This document shows positions 44,036 to 52,546 of a stretch of DNA of 64,000 nucleotides, piece after piece. The number at the start of each line of letters is the position of its first letter. Position 1 is the stretch's first letter. This DNA comes from Taibaiella sp. GTDB taxonomy: Bacteria > Bacteroidota > Bacteroidia > Chitinophagales > Chitinophagaceae. The position numbers and the translations under genes were made by a program. The notes beneath the pieces are model-generated. The model saw only the letters and a program-made list of their open reading frames with translations. It made no database searches and was not told the origin of the DNA. The DNA is taken from positions 186,001-250,000 of the forward strand of contig JACDGL010000003.1 in assembly GCA_013815385.1 (NCBI GenBank), read 5' to 3'.

Positions 44036-44647
44036 TCAAGCAGCGGCACGCTGCAAAATGATCTTGCAGGGGAAATCAGATGTTACCTTCACATGATGGC
44101 TTTTAAAAAGTGGGATCATCAGAACATCTCCCGGGGCCATAACATTTACCTCACCACCTATTATTATTTCACAATTACCTTCTACTACCAGCACTTTCTC
44201 CATTTCATCAGTATGCATCTCAGGAGGCGCACCATACTTAAGCCAAATTATTGCTGTAGTGGCTTCGGGCGTATACCCTATTATACGGGCTTCTGCATAT
44301 TCAAGCGGCTCAGTGAGCTCCAGGTCTTTTCTATTCAGCCATTCAGCATAGTCTGCTATCTTAGATCCGGTATGTAATACAGGTGGAAGGCTTGGAGTCT
44401 CTCCATTTTTCATGCGCGCCATGTAATCAATGGTAGCTATAATAAATATCTTAGCCACAGGATCTGGCTCTTCAGCATGCAACTCTGCATACTTTTCAAC
44501 CGCTTTGCTTATTTCCACTATCTCATTACGTACCTCTTCGTGTACGGCAGCCATTTGCTCCACCAGCAATATTTCTTCAGGTGAGGCATTGGCCAACACA
44601 TACATTTCAAGAATGCCGGATTCTATAAATTCTTTCAGGTCATTCAT
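44036..44647 (-). CDS. cupin protein with anti-sigma-like N-terminus
   Basis: A 203-residue protein with two parts. The N-terminal ~80 residues resemble the helical anti-sigma (RskA-type) start: ESGILEMYVLANASPEEILLVEQMAAVHEEVRNEI. The C-terminal ~90 residues form a cupin with HTDEMEKVLVVEGNCEI and VMAPGDVLMIPLFKSHHVKV. ChrR-like anti-sigma factors have the same order, but the ChrR HxxxCxxC zinc motif is absent. A sigma factor gene lies about 280 bases upstream on the same strand, so an anti-sigma role is plausible but unproven. Confidence 0.7.
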   Translation of the reverse strand: MNDLKEFIESGILEMYVLANASPEEILLVEQMAAVHEEVRNEIVEISKAVEKYAELHAEEPDPVAKIFIIATIDYMARMKNGETPSLPPVLHTGSKIADYAEWLNRKDLELTEPLEYAEARIIGYTPEATTAIIWLKYGAPPEMHTDEMEKVLVVEGNCEIIIGGEVNVMAPGDVLMIPLFKSHHVKVTSDFPCKIILQRAAA

Positions 44648-44751
44648 GATATTATATACGAAAGGTGTTCCATTTAAGCCTTAAAATACATTTTTATTAT
44701 AAACATTTTTACAAAACTGATACACTATAGTAATTTAATATAGGTAAAAGA

Positions 44752-44773
44752 AAGGCCTGCAAATATAGGCCTT
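44752..44773 (-). terminator. weak intrinsic terminator downstream of the sigma factor gene
   Basis: AAGGCCT (44752-44758) and AGGCCTT (44767-44773) form a 7-base stem. Read on the minus strand it is followed by the T-rich TTCTTTTACC. Confidence 0.5.
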
Positions 44774-44815
44774 ATATAATTTAGCCAGCCCTGCCTATAC
44801 AATCTTTGACCCTAT

Positions 44816-44947
44816 TCAAAAAATATTTAGACCTGTTGGCAGCATTAAGTTATTGATTTTCAATTCATAGTGACTTGGCTTATCCTCTTCCAAAAAGATC
44901 CCCATCACCAGCTCATGTTTGTTATTTCCTACCCACTCTGATTCTGG
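44816..44947 (-). pseudogene. orphan open segment behind the sigma factor gene
   Basis: On the minus strand, directly after an in-frame TGA at 44948-44950, a 43-codon frame reads PESEWVGNNKHELVMGIFLE, continues with EDKPSHYELKINNLMLPTGL and ends NIF-stop. It has protein-like composition and covers most of the gap up to the terminator-like hairpin. It overlaps the last codons of the sigma factor gene in another frame. It could be the C-terminal remnant of a lost gene or a frameshifted extension of the sigma factor. An internal ATG would give only 29 residues. No family is recognised. Confidence 0.35.
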
Positions 44948-45780
44948 TCAAATAAATCACTTTTTTCGCCGATTGCTGTTCTGACACAATTCATAATAGC
45001 TTCGTGCAAGTCGGTACCCAAAGCGTGTAGGGGGTCAATTGCCTTTACTAATAATGTTCGCAGTGTAAAAAGCTCCTCTCTGTTATATTTTTTCGATCCT
45101 TTTACCAAATCCAGCTTCATTAGCTGCTCCTGCTGGTTATGTTTGGGATTGAAAATTTCATTTATATGGCTACATTGATGGCAAACACCATTTTTGTTGA
45201 TTAACGCGCATCTATGCTCAAAAATATCTGTCATAATATTTCTGGCATCATTCAACAAGTGTTTTATCACGCCTTCCGTCTTCCCGAGGATGAGGCAAAT
45301 TTCCTTTATTTGAAAATCATAAATATCCTTTAAGATCAACGCTACCTGATTTTCTATGGATAAGGTTTTTGATGTACAAGTGAAACAGAAGTCGATATGC
45401 TCTTTCATTTCGTAAGCGCCAGCATCCGACGTATCATGAACCTTCCAGAAGGCCTGCTTCACCTCCTCTGAACCTATGGCCAGGTCTGCTCCCCGATCCT
45501 GGGCATCGGCCTGCCATCTTCTTAATTTCCGTAAATGATCGTAAGCTAGGTTTGTGGCTATCTTGAAGACCCAGGTTTTCAGAGAAGATTCCTGGTTAAA
45601 GGTCGATATCTTAGTAAATGCCTGAATAAAGGTATCATGTGCCAGGTCATCTACATCATTGCGATCGGTAAGCAAACGGTATAGGTATGATTTCAGCTGG
45701 TTTTGAAATTCGGCAAACAGAGTTTGGAATGCATTGATATCACCGGATATGGCCGATTTGAGGATGTATTCTCTTTCCAT
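44929..45780 (-). CDS. ECF-like RNA polymerase sigma factor with Cys-rich tail
   Basis: A 283-residue sigma-70 family factor. Region 2 shows LFAEFQNQLKSYLYRLL and DVDDLAHDTFIQAF...SSLKTWVFKIATNLAYDHLRK; region 4 is weaker (LSIENQVALILKDIYDFQIKEICLILGKTEGVIKHLLND). It differs from simple ECF factors by a CFTC segment between regions 2 and 4 and by a C-terminal extension with CALINKNGVCHQCSHINEIFNP, which may bind a metal or sense redox. It lies between the SDR gene upstream and the cupin/anti-sigma-like gene downstream, all on one strand. Confidence 0.85.
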   Translation of the reverse strand: MEREYILKSAISGDINAFQTLFAEFQNQLKSYLYRLLTDRNDVDDLAHDTFIQAFTKISTFNQESSLKTWVFKIATNLAYDHLRKLRRWQADAQDRGADLAIGSEEVKQAFWKVHDTSDAGAYEMKEHIDFCFTCTSKTLSIENQVALILKDIYDFQIKEICLILGKTEGVIKHLLNDARNIMTDIFEHRCALINKNGVCHQCSHINEIFNPKHNQQEQLMKLDLVKGSKKYNREELFTLRTLLVKAIDPLHALGTDLHEAIMNCVRTAIGEKSDLFDQNQSG

Positions 45781-45796
45781 TCAATTTATTAACAAA

Positions 45797-45838
45797 TAAA
45801 AAAGGCGGTTGCAACCTTTGCCAGAGGGCTGCAACCGC
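45797..45838 (-). terminator. intrinsic terminator of the SDR gene
   Basis: GCGGTTGCA (45805-45813) pairs with TGCAACCGC (45830-45838), with inner CCT/AGG pairing. On the minus strand the hairpin is followed by a T6 run. It sits between the SDR stop and the sigma factor start, so the sigma gene may depend on read-through or a weak local promoter. Confidence 0.8.
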
Positions 45839-45845
45839 TAATGTA

Positions 45846-46649
45846 TTATAATATGTTCAGCTTACCGCAATCCACATCGACAATATGGCTATTGAAAACT
45901 ATCCCTGTCTCAGAGGCAAGGAAAGCAGCCGTTTCTCCAACTTGCTTCAGTGTTGGATTTGTCTTTAATATGTCAAAAGCTTTATACTGCGCTATCAACT
46001 GCTCCAAAGGTATTCCGTACTCTTTTGCAGAAGCATCGATCCATCCGGAGATCCTTTTTGTTTCCATTATGGCGCCGGCACAAATACAGATCACCTTTAT
46101 ATCATCCCCGCCCCATTCAGTAGCCATCACCCGCGTCAACCCTTCAACAGCTGCACTGGCAGCCGTGATACCTGCCAAATTCGGAAGCTTGGACTTGGAT
46201 AATGCAGCTGTGAGAAGTAAAATAGTTCCCTCAGATCGGGTTTGCATCATATATTTTGCCGCTACCCTTGAGGTGAGGAATTGTGAACCGCAGATCTTTT
46301 CGATCGGGGTCATAAATTGTTCGAAAGTAGCCAGAGTTGTAGGTGGACGGCCGCCCATCTCGCTATAATTAACCCCAATACCATTGAATACAATATCCAA
46401 TTTGCCGTTATCGGCGACGACCTCTTTTAAAAAATTGTCTATCTCGGTCTCATTCAACGCATCCACTTTGGCGGCTTCTGCACGTCCACCATTGGCTTTG
46501 ATATCTTTAGCTAAAGCTTTTACGGAATCCAAGTTCCGGGCCGTAACATATACCTTGGCCCCGTATTCAGAAAACGATCGCGCAACTGCTCCAGCAATAT
46601 CTCCGGATGCGGCAAATACTACGGCTACTTTGTCTTTTAGATTTATCAT
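45846..46649 (-). CDS. short-chain dehydrogenase-like protein lacking the YxxxK active site
   Basis: A 267-residue SDR-fold protein. The cofactor loop reads VVFAASGDIAGAVA where SDRs usually have GxxxGxG, with Ala replacing the first Gly. NG and DVDCG segments and the C-terminal shape fit the family. The active-site block aligned with YSASKAA is GITAASAAVEGLT: both the catalytic Tyr and Lys are missing. A normal oxidoreductase activity is therefore unlikely. A ligand-binding or scaffold role is possible, or an unusual subfamily. It is followed by a terminator and the sigma factor gene. Confidence 0.75.
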   Translation of the reverse strand: MINLKDKVAVVFAASGDIAGAVARSFSEYGAKVYVTARNLDSVKALAKDIKANGGRAEAAKVDALNETEIDNFLKEVVADNGKLDIVFNGIGVNYSEMGGRPPTTLATFEQFMTPIEKICGSQFLTSRVAAKYMMQTRSEGTILLLTAALSKSKLPNLAGITAASAAVEGLTRVMATEWGGDDIKVICICAGAIMETKRISGWIDASAKEYGIPLEQLIAQYKAFDILKTNPTLKQVGETAAFLASETGIVFNSHIVDVDCGKLNIL

Positions 46650-46754
46650 TTTATTTATTTTATCTATTGACGATTTAGCCGGGCAAAACGGTCGGGTTTT
46701 TCAGAAAAAAATAAAAAATGTTATAACAACTTGATTATAATGCAGATAGTGTAT

Positions 46755-46832
46755 TTAATCTTCCGGCATTAAATTCGGATTCCAGGCAACCTCCCACAAG
46801 TGTCCGTCTGGGTCTTGAAAGTAACCTCTAAA
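46755..46832 (-). pseudogene. C-terminal remnant of a VOC (glyoxalase/bleomycin-resistance) protein
   Basis: On the minus strand about 25 codons read RGYFQDPDGHLWEVAWNPN then LMPED and stop at 46755-46757. GYFxDPDGHLWEVAWNP is the diagnostic C-terminal motif of VOC metalloproteins, including a metal-ligand Glu. The upstream codons (IYYLIFF) do not continue the family and there is no start. A decayed gene end between the SDR gene and the AraC regulator is the best reading. Apart from it, the 46650-46955 gap shows nothing recognisable. Confidence 0.65.
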
Positions 46833-46976
46833 AAATATGAGGTAATAAATTGCAGGACATAAACAATAAATTTAGAAATGTGTATCTGGCACTAAATGAG
46901 AAAATTAACACGCGGTGGCATAGTTATTAGCATTTTAGATTAAAGCCGCATATAAGTGATACTCTACATTAAATAC

Positions 46977-47516
46977 ATGGTAAGCTTGCGTTGTAAGATG
47001 TTGGTTAAAGAGGAGTTAACAAGACTGGGTCTGCAATACGTTATTGTGGATTTGGGAATGGTTACACTTTTGGAAAAAAGTACACTTGAACAAAGACGGC
47101 AGCTAAAAGAAAATCTTTTAATGTCTGGTTTGGAATTACTTGATGATAAAAAAGCTATTCTTATCGAAAAGATCAAAAGTGTAATCGTTGAAATGATCCA
47201 TTACTCTGATGACTTACCTGAAAAAAAATATTCTGATTACATAAGTGAGAAATTAGGATATGACTATACCTATCTCTCTAATATATTTTCTGAAGTAAAA
47301 GGAATCACTATCCAGCAATTTATCATCATACATAAAATCGAAAAAGTAAAAGAATTGCTACTATATGACGAACTTAATCTTACAGAAATTTCCTATTTGC
47401 TGCATTACAGCAGTGTGGCTCATTTATCCAATCAGTTCAAAAAGATCACTGGTCTATCTCCCTCCTATTTTAAACAGTTGAAGCAAAAGAGAAATGAAAA
47501 CCTTGAAAACATGTGA
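46977..47516 (+). CDS. AraC-family transcriptional regulator
   Basis: A regulator of about 179 residues from ATG 46977 (a GTG at 46956 is in frame but less likely). The N-terminal ~75 residues (KEELTRLGLQYVIVDLGMV...) are of the short type seen in Bacteroidota AraC proteins. The C-terminal AraC HTH pair is clear: YISEKLGYDYTYLSNIFSEV and then LNLTEISYLLHYSSVAHLSN followed by QFKKITGLSPSYFK. No classical sugar-binding cupin is present. It is divergent from the SDR/sigma genes and lies upstream of a cupin gene that it may control. Confidence 0.85.
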   Translation: MVSLRCKMLVKEELTRLGLQYVIVDLGMVTLLEKSTLEQRRQLKENLLMSGLELLDDKKAILIEKIKSVIVEMIHYSDDLPEKKYSDYISEKLGYDYTYLSNIFSEVKGITIQQFIIIHKIEKVKELLLYDELNLTEISYLLHYSSVAHLSNQFKKITGLSPSYFKQLKQKRNENLENM

Positions 47517-47568
47517 TATATGTAAAGGTTTTCATTAAGTATGTAACGTTCGCTAAGATTAATCCAAT

Positions 47569-47576
47569 TAACTTTG
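47569..47576 (+). promoter_or_regulatory. TAnnTTTG promoter element for the cupin gene
   Basis: TAACTTTG at 47569-47576 is a perfect -7 box, 16 bases upstream of the ATG at 47593. The leader is very short if this is the promoter. TTCG at 47549-47552 is a poor -33 match. Confidence 0.4.
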
Positions 47577-47592
47577 TTTCTTAATCTTGTTT

Positions 47593-47955
47593 ATGAAAAA
47601 TCATAACGATAATATGGAACTGGAGAAATCAAAGCCGCATATTATCGTTGAAATAATTCAATATATGCCAAACGCGGTAGTAAGTAAAACCATTATTAAA
47701 AAGGCAACAGGGAATATCACTGTTTCATCATTTGATACCGAAGAAGAGTTGGCTGAAAAAACATCTCCTTACGACACCTATATCCAAATAATAGACGGTA
47801 CGGCAGAACTAACAATTAAGAAAACAAACTACAAGCTTAAACTAGGAGAGGGCATTATTATTCCTGCCCATGCACCGCATCATTTCAATGCCAAGCAGCA
47901 ATTTAAAATGATCTCAACAGTTATTAAAAGTGGATACGAAGACTTTAATCCGTAA
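47593..47955 (+). CDS. small cupin-domain protein
   Basis: A single cupin of about 120 residues starting at ATG 47593 (a TTG two codons earlier is in frame). Core motifs are YIQIIDGTAELTIKKTNYKL and LGEGIIIPAHAPHHFNA; the usual metal-binding His/Glu of the first motif is not clearly kept. A general ligand-binding or stress role is possible. It lies between the AraC gene and the DJ-1 remnant. Confidence 0.75.
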   Translation: MKNHNDNMELEKSKPHIIVEIIQYMPNAVVSKTIIKKATGNITVSSFDTEEELAEKTSPYDTYIQIIDGTAELTIKKTNYKLKLGEGIIIPAHAPHHFNAKQQFKMISTVIKSGYEDFNP

Positions 47956-47994
47956 GCGAATTGCAATCGCTTAGATAAAACTCAAAACATACCA

Positions 47995-48312
47995 ATGAAT
48001 GTATTGATCATTTTAACATCGCACAGCAAGTTAGGTATTACAGGGAATAAAACTGGTTCCTGGATTGACGAGTTTGCAGCACCTTATTATATCTTAAAAG
48101 ATGCAGGCGCAAATATTACATTGGCCTCACCAAGAGGCGGGCAACCTCCTGTTGACCCTCAGAGTGCCGAACCTGCCAACCGCACAGATGCAACCCGGCG
48201 CTTTGACAAGGATAGCGATTTACAGTATTTACTAGCTCACACTATCAAAGTATCGGAAATACCCACTGCCGGGTTTGATGCTGTATTTTCTGCCAGGTAT
48301 AAAGCGAAATAA
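47995..48312 (+). pseudogene. DJ-1/PfpI-family protein, internally deleted
   Basis: The first ~95 residues are a clear start of a DJ-1/PfpI glutamine-amidotransferase-like protein: MNVLIILTSHSKLGITGNKT, SWIDEFAAPYYILKDAGANI, LASPRGGQPPVDPQS and GFDAVF. Full members are about 225 residues and continue with YPGGHG and the nucleophile Cys. Here FDAVF joins directly to SARYKAK and a stop, so the catalytic half is absent. This suggests an internal deletion that kept the last codons; the product should be inactive. Confidence 0.75.
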
Positions 48313-48412
48313 AAATTGTCTTGTAGAAAGAGAGCAGGAGATGATGAAGAATTTTTTCAATTCCTGACTAGGCTTTGGGTAGTATATTATCAGAAATACA
48401 GTAAACCATAAA

Positions 48413-49141
48413 ATGCTACGCCATACAGGTGAGAAAAGAAGTTACAGACATAACATCAGGCTTGCAGTCTTGCTATCCCTGAACGCGGGTTTTATAAATG
48501 CTGCCGGGTATCTTGCTTTCTCTGTGCTTACAACCAATGTAACAGGCCATGCCGCACTTTTAGCAGTATATATTGCAGGTAAAAATTTATGGGCTGCAAT
48601 AATGGTGGCTCTATGGCTTTGCCTGTTTTTACTTGGTGCTTTTTCATCTGGTATGTATATCTCTCTTGTTGGTAAACACAAGGCAATAGCATATACAGTG
48701 CCGATACTGTTTATAATCGCTATTTTACTATTGGTAGCGATCTTTGGCAGTAGGTATAACCACAGTTTACCACAAACAGGATTATTTGCAGGTAGCCTGC
48801 TGTTTGCTATGGGGATGCAAAATGCACTGGTGTCTATGATCTCAGGCTCAGTAGTAAGAACAACTCATTTAACAGGCATGTTCACAGACTTAGGTATTGA
48901 CTTATCTGCGATGGTGTTACCAGGCAATAAAACAAACCCGGCAATAAAGCAACGCATCATTCTTCGTTTGTCAATCATAGGCTTTTTTTTAACCGGGGGT
49001 ATTATTGGCGGTATTCTTTTCTCTAAATTTCTTTTCTTTTCTTTTTATGTACCGGTGAGTATTTTGCTTGTGACCTTGTTTTATGACTATTTAACCAATT
49101 GGTTGTCGAATACAAATACGAATTTGCAAACTAAAATATAG
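48413..49141 (+). CDS. DUF1275 (YoaK-family) membrane protein
   Basis: A 242-residue polytopic protein with about six TM segments. The family pattern is clear: LSLNAGFINAAGYLAF, VTGHAALLAV near the start, MGMQNALVSMISGSVVRTTHLTGMFTDLGIDL in the middle and a C-terminal TM pair. DUF1275 proteins have no established function. It ends directly at a terminator hairpin. Confidence 0.88.
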   Translation: MLRHTGEKRSYRHNIRLAVLLSLNAGFINAAGYLAFSVLTTNVTGHAALLAVYIAGKNLWAAIMVALWLCLFLLGAFSSGMYISLVGKHKAIAYTVPILFIIAILLLVAIFGSRYNHSLPQTGLFAGSLLFAMGMQNALVSMISGSVVRTTHLTGMFTDLGIDLSAMVLPGNKTNPAIKQRIILRLSIIGFFLTGGIIGGILFSKFLFFSFYVPVSILLVTLFYDYLTNWLSNTNTNLQTKI

Positions 49142-49172
49142 AGGGAGGTTAACCCTCCCTTTGTATTTTATA
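49142..49172 (+). terminator. intrinsic terminator of the DUF1275 gene
   Basis: AGGGAGG (49142-49148) and CCTCCCT (49154-49160) around TTAAC, followed by the T-rich TTGTATTTTAT. It starts at the last base of the stop codon. Confidence 0.8.
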
Positions 49173-49194
49173 TACGGAGCAAGTGGAATATTTG

Positions 49195-49620
49195 ATGATA
49201 ACTGTAATAGTATTTATTATGCAATTAAGTGTACAAATAGCTTATCTCTTTATTTTGGCATTGCCAATAGCTTGTATTGCCTGGACAGTAACGCATGAAG
49301 AGCTATTTAAAGAACCAAGGGATTTTTGCATAGAAAAATCTAAAGGCTGTAAAAAAATATCTCAACGCAAATTCTTTTACGTATTTACCTGTGAGTATTG
49401 TTTCAGTCATTATGTGACGGCCATTTTTTTGTTTATTGTAAAATATCATTTGCTGTTCGAAGACTGGCGTGGTTACCTTATTGGCGGTTTTGCACTTGTT
49501 TGGATCGCAAACATATATATGAGCCTGTTTGGTTTTATAAGAGTAGGGATGAAAAAGGAGAAGATGGATGCAGATATTGAAGAAGTGAAATTAAAAGCAG
49601 AAAAGTTGAAAAAATATTGA
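49195..49620 (+). CDS. membrane protein of unknown function (141 residues)
   Basis: Starts at ATG 49195 (a GTG at 49183 is in frame). Three hydrophobic segments are visible: MQLSVQIAYLFILALPIACIAW, a CEYCFSHYVTAIFLFIVKYH region with a CxxC pair, and GYLIGGFALVWIANIYMSLF. A charged coiled C-terminal tail follows. The CxxC...H next to a TM segment recalls DUF1360-like proteins, but that is weak. No function is inferred. Confidence 0.55.
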   Translation: MITVIVFIMQLSVQIAYLFILALPIACIAWTVTHEELFKEPRDFCIEKSKGCKKISQRKFFYVFTCEYCFSHYVTAIFLFIVKYHLLFEDWRGYLIGGFALVWIANIYMSLFGFIRVGMKKEKMDADIEEVKLKAEKLKKY

Positions 49621-49625
49621 GATCT

Positions 49626-49672
49626 CTTTTAAAAAGGAAGACGTGTTTAAGGCGACGTTAACCTTTTTAAAG
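49626..49672 (+). terminator. possible terminator-like inverted repeat
   Basis: CTTTTAAAAAGG (49626-49637) pairs with CCTTTTTAAAG (49662-49672) with a one-base bulge and a 24-base loop. It lies just after the small membrane protein gene. The stem is long but AT-rich. Confidence 0.35.
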
Positions 49673-49754
49673 TGTAGAAAATCAATGTTGTTCGCGCCTA
49701 ATTGGTATATTTAATTCCGCCTATATATGAAGAATAGTGTAATGTTAACCATGA

Positions 49755-50429
<675 letters not shown>

Positions 50430-50504
50430 TAGCAATTATCTCGTCTTTTTTCCCCGCCGTTGGTCTTATTTTCTAACCACCAAGGGCGTACTGAACAGGT
50501 ATTC

Positions 50505-50539
50505 CGTAAAAATAAAAGAGCGAAAGCCACATCGCTCTT
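50505..50539 (-). terminator. intrinsic terminator behind tRNA-Pro
   Basis: AAGAGCGA (50516-50523) and TCGCTCTT (50532-50539). On the minus strand the hairpin is followed by TTATTTTTAC, a T-rich tail, 28 bases past the tRNA 3' end. Confidence 0.75.
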
Positions 50540-50566
50540 CGCTCTGTTTCTTTCGCTCTCATTTAG

Positions 50567-50640
50567 TCGGGAAGACAAGATTCGAACTTGCGACCACATG
50601 ACCCCCAGCCATGTACGCTACCGGGCTGCGCTACTTCCCG
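50567..50640 (-). tRNA. tRNA-Pro (anticodon GGG)
   Basis: A 74-base tRNA that folds into a full cloverleaf on the minus strand. The acceptor stem CGGGAAG/CTTCCCG has seven pairs; the D arm is GCGC...GCGT. The anticodon stem CATGG/TCATG holds loop CTGGGGG with anticodon GGG. The T arm GCAAG-TTCGAAT-CTTGT has one G-U-type pair, and the discriminator is A. CCA is not encoded. It reads CCC and CCU codons. It stands alone between the O-methyltransferase and folE. Confidence 0.95.
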
Positions 50641-50692
50641 AACTATTTCCGGACTGCGAAGATAAATAAATTGTACGAAGTATGAATAGCCG

Positions 50693-51289
50693 CTAATATA
50701 AATCTGCGGTTATCAGCTTCAAAAACTCTGATCGTGTGGCATTGCTCTGGAACTGGCCGCTGAAAGCGGAGGTTGTAGTAACGCTATTCTGCTTCTGCAC
50801 GCCACGCATCATCATACAGAGGTGCTTGGCCTCTATTACTACCGCTACACCAAGGGGATTGAGGGTATCCTGTATGGCATCCAGTATCTGGTGGGTCATA
50901 CGCTCCTGTACCTGCAGCCTGCGCGCAAAACAATCTACTACCCGCGCTATCTTGCTGAGGCCGGTTATCCAGCCGTTGGGTATATAGGCTATATGTGCCT
51001 TGCCAAAGAACGGTAACATATGATGCTCACAAAGTGAATACAACTCAATGTCCTTTACGATCACCATTTCGCTATAGGACTCATGAAATTTTGCTGAGTT
51101 GAGTATGGCGTGGGCATCCATACCATAACCCTGTGTTATATATTGCATAGCCCTGGCCACGCGCTCAGGCGTTTTCTGCAGACCTTCCCGGTTTGGATCT
51201 TCGCCTACCGCATCAATTACTGAGCGATAATTCTTTACAAGGGTATCAGTAACTTTTTCGTTGTAAAATTCCTCTTTGCTATAAGACAT
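50693..51289 (-). CDS. folE: GTP cyclohydrolase I
   Basis: A 198-residue enzyme that converts GTP to 7,8-dihydroneopterin triphosphate, the first step to folate and queuosine/tetrahydropterins. Zn ligands lie in [20 protein letters not shown] (Cys and His) and the later Cys in [18 protein letters not shown] and ALNPLGV-like VVIEAKH segments complete the active site. It follows queD on the same strand with 24 bases between, so the two pterin enzymes form an operon. Confidence 0.95.
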   Translation of the reverse strand: MSYSKEEFYNEKVTDTLVKNYRSVIDAVGEDPNREGLQKTPERVARAMQYITQGYGMDAHAILNSAKFHESYSEMVIVKDIELYSLCEHHMLPFFGKAHIAYIPNGWITGLSKIARVVDCFARRLQVQERMTHQILDAIQDTLNPLGVAVVIEAKHLCMMMRGVQKQNSVTTTSAFSGQFQSNATRSEFLKLITADLY

Positions 51290-51313
51290 GGCTTTTATTA
51301 AAATACGGTTACC

Positions 51314-51724
51314 TTAACCGAAATATTCAACGTAGATATTTTGTGTTTCTTTCAGCATCACCCGGTGCATCTGTACGCCGTTACCCGCTACATGTGGTTG
51401 TAACTCCTTCCATATATTAATGGCGAAATTCTCTGCGCTGGTAAGCTTCCCTTTCATAAAGTCAACATCCAGGTTCAGGTTACGATGGTCTGCCCTTTCT
51501 ACTATTACATCCTTTATTAAGTCGCCCAATGTTTTTGCATTGAAAACAAATCCCGTATCCGGATTTGGCTCTCCTTTTATAGTTACATGCAGTTCATAAT
51601 TATGGCCGTGCCAGTTGGCATTAGCACATTTACCAAATACTCTGGTATTTTCCTCATCACTCCATGCCTCATTGTATAATCTGTGGGCAGCATTGAAATG
51701 CTCCACTCTCGTCAGGTAAACCAT
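51314..51724 (-). CDS. queD: 6-carboxytetrahydropterin synthase / PTPS family
   Basis: A protein of about 136 residues from ATG 51724 (an upstream TTG would add six codons). Zn ligands are the His of VEHFNAAHRL and the HxH of NWHGHNYELHV, with the catalytic Cys in GKCANANWHGH and the acidic/His pair in ADHRNLN. The enzyme converts dihydroneopterin triphosphate to 6-carboxytetrahydropterin for queuosine. It precedes folE in one transcript and is divergent from mqnB. Confidence 0.92.
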   Translation of the reverse strand: MVYLTRVEHFNAAHRLYNEAWSDEENTRVFGKCANANWHGHNYELHVTIKGEPNPDTGFVFNAKTLGDLIKDVIVERADHRNLNLDVDFMKGKLTSAENFAINIWKELQPHVAGNGVQMHRVMLKETQNIYVEYFG

Positions 51725-51739
51725 TTTTTTAATTTGATG

Positions 51740-51771
51740 CAAAATTAACCCTACTATATTGGTTTGACAAA
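51740..51771 (-). promoter_or_regulatory. Bacteroidota consensus promoter of queD-folE
   Basis: On the minus strand TTTG (51768-51771) and TAATTTTG (51740-51747) are 20 bases apart, an exact consensus match, 15 bases upstream of the ATG at 51724. The divergent mqnB start lies on the other side. Confidence 0.75.
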
Positions 51772-51790
51772 AATGTGTTTGATTTGTATG

Positions 51791-52465
51791 ATGAATATCC
51801 TATTAGTAGCTGCCACAGAAGGTGAAATAGCACCTTTTCTGCAACAGATTCAGCAGGATTGGCAGCAAACAGATCAGAAAGTATACACGCGTGGAGATAC
51901 GGAGCTACAGATATGCATTACCGGAGTAGGTATGACCGCTACTGCCTATGCACTCACCAGAGCAATATACAAATATCAATATGATTTTATATTACAGGCC
52001 GGTGTTGGCGGTGCTTATGACCGCAATATGGAGTTGGGTGCGGTTTTTTTTGTAACCAGTGAACAATTTGGAGACCTGGGTGTACAGGACCACTATAACT
52101 TCCTTGATCTTTTTGATCTGGGGTTGCAAAACAAAAATGACGCGCCGTTCACTTCCGATAAACTGGTTGTCCCTTCCCACCCTCTTCATCAGCGTATAAA
52201 ACTTCAGGAAGTAACCGGTCTTACTATTAATACGGTAAGCGGTGATGCGTATACCATACAGGCGCGAATAGAAAAATATAACCGGCAGGTAGAAAGCATG
52301 GAAGGCGCAGCGCTGCATTATGTATGCCTGAATGAAAAAATACCATTTGCACAGATAAGAAGCATTTCGAACTATGTAGAACCGCGGGATAGAAATAAAT
52401 GGCAGATGAAGGAAGCTGTGATAGCGCTGAATAAATGGCTGTCAACATTTCTCCAGGAGTTATAA
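51791..52465 (+). CDS. mqnB: futalosine hydrolase
   Basis: About 224 residues from MNILLVAATEGEIAPF; in-frame ATGs three to twenty bases upstream are also possible. The protein has the purine nucleoside phosphorylase/MTAN-like fold: VAATEGEI at the start, LQAGVGGAY in the centre, and VESMEGAALHYV with IRSISNYVEPRD near the end, which hold the nucleobase/ribose contacts. It cleaves futalosine (or 6-amino-deoxyfutalosine in MTAN variants) in the alternative menaquinone route. mqnD follows 81 bases downstream, which supports the assignment. Confidence 0.88.
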   Translation: MNILLVAATEGEIAPFLQQIQQDWQQTDQKVYTRGDTELQICITGVGMTATAYALTRAIYKYQYDFILQAGVGGAYDRNMELGAVFFVTSEQFGDLGVQDHYNFLDLFDLGLQNKNDAPFTSDKLVVPSHPLHQRIKLQEVTGLTINTVSGDAYTIQARIEKYNRQVESMEGAALHYVCLNEKIPFAQIRSISNYVEPRDRNKWQMKEAVIALNKWLSTFLQEL

Positions 52466-52519
52466 AGAATAGAGATACAGGGATATGCAAATTGAGCCTG
52501 CACGCAAAAGGGGCTATCG

Positions 52520-52527
52520 TACATTTG
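52520..52527 (+). promoter_or_regulatory. TAnnTTTG promoter element for mqnD
   Basis: TACATTTG at 52520-52527 is a perfect -7 box, 19 bases upstream of the ATG at 52547. The -33 element is unclear. mqnD may thus also be transcribed on its own. Confidence 0.45.
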
Positions 52528-52546
52528 CACTTATAACAATTGAATA

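Noticed and set aside
50460-50669. A 69-codon frame over the tRNA-Pro region (contains IRTCDHMTPSHVRYRAALLPE-like text split over several codons)
   Set aside because: The frame is produced by the antisense of tRNA-Pro; this kind of peptide is a common false gene beside tRNAs.
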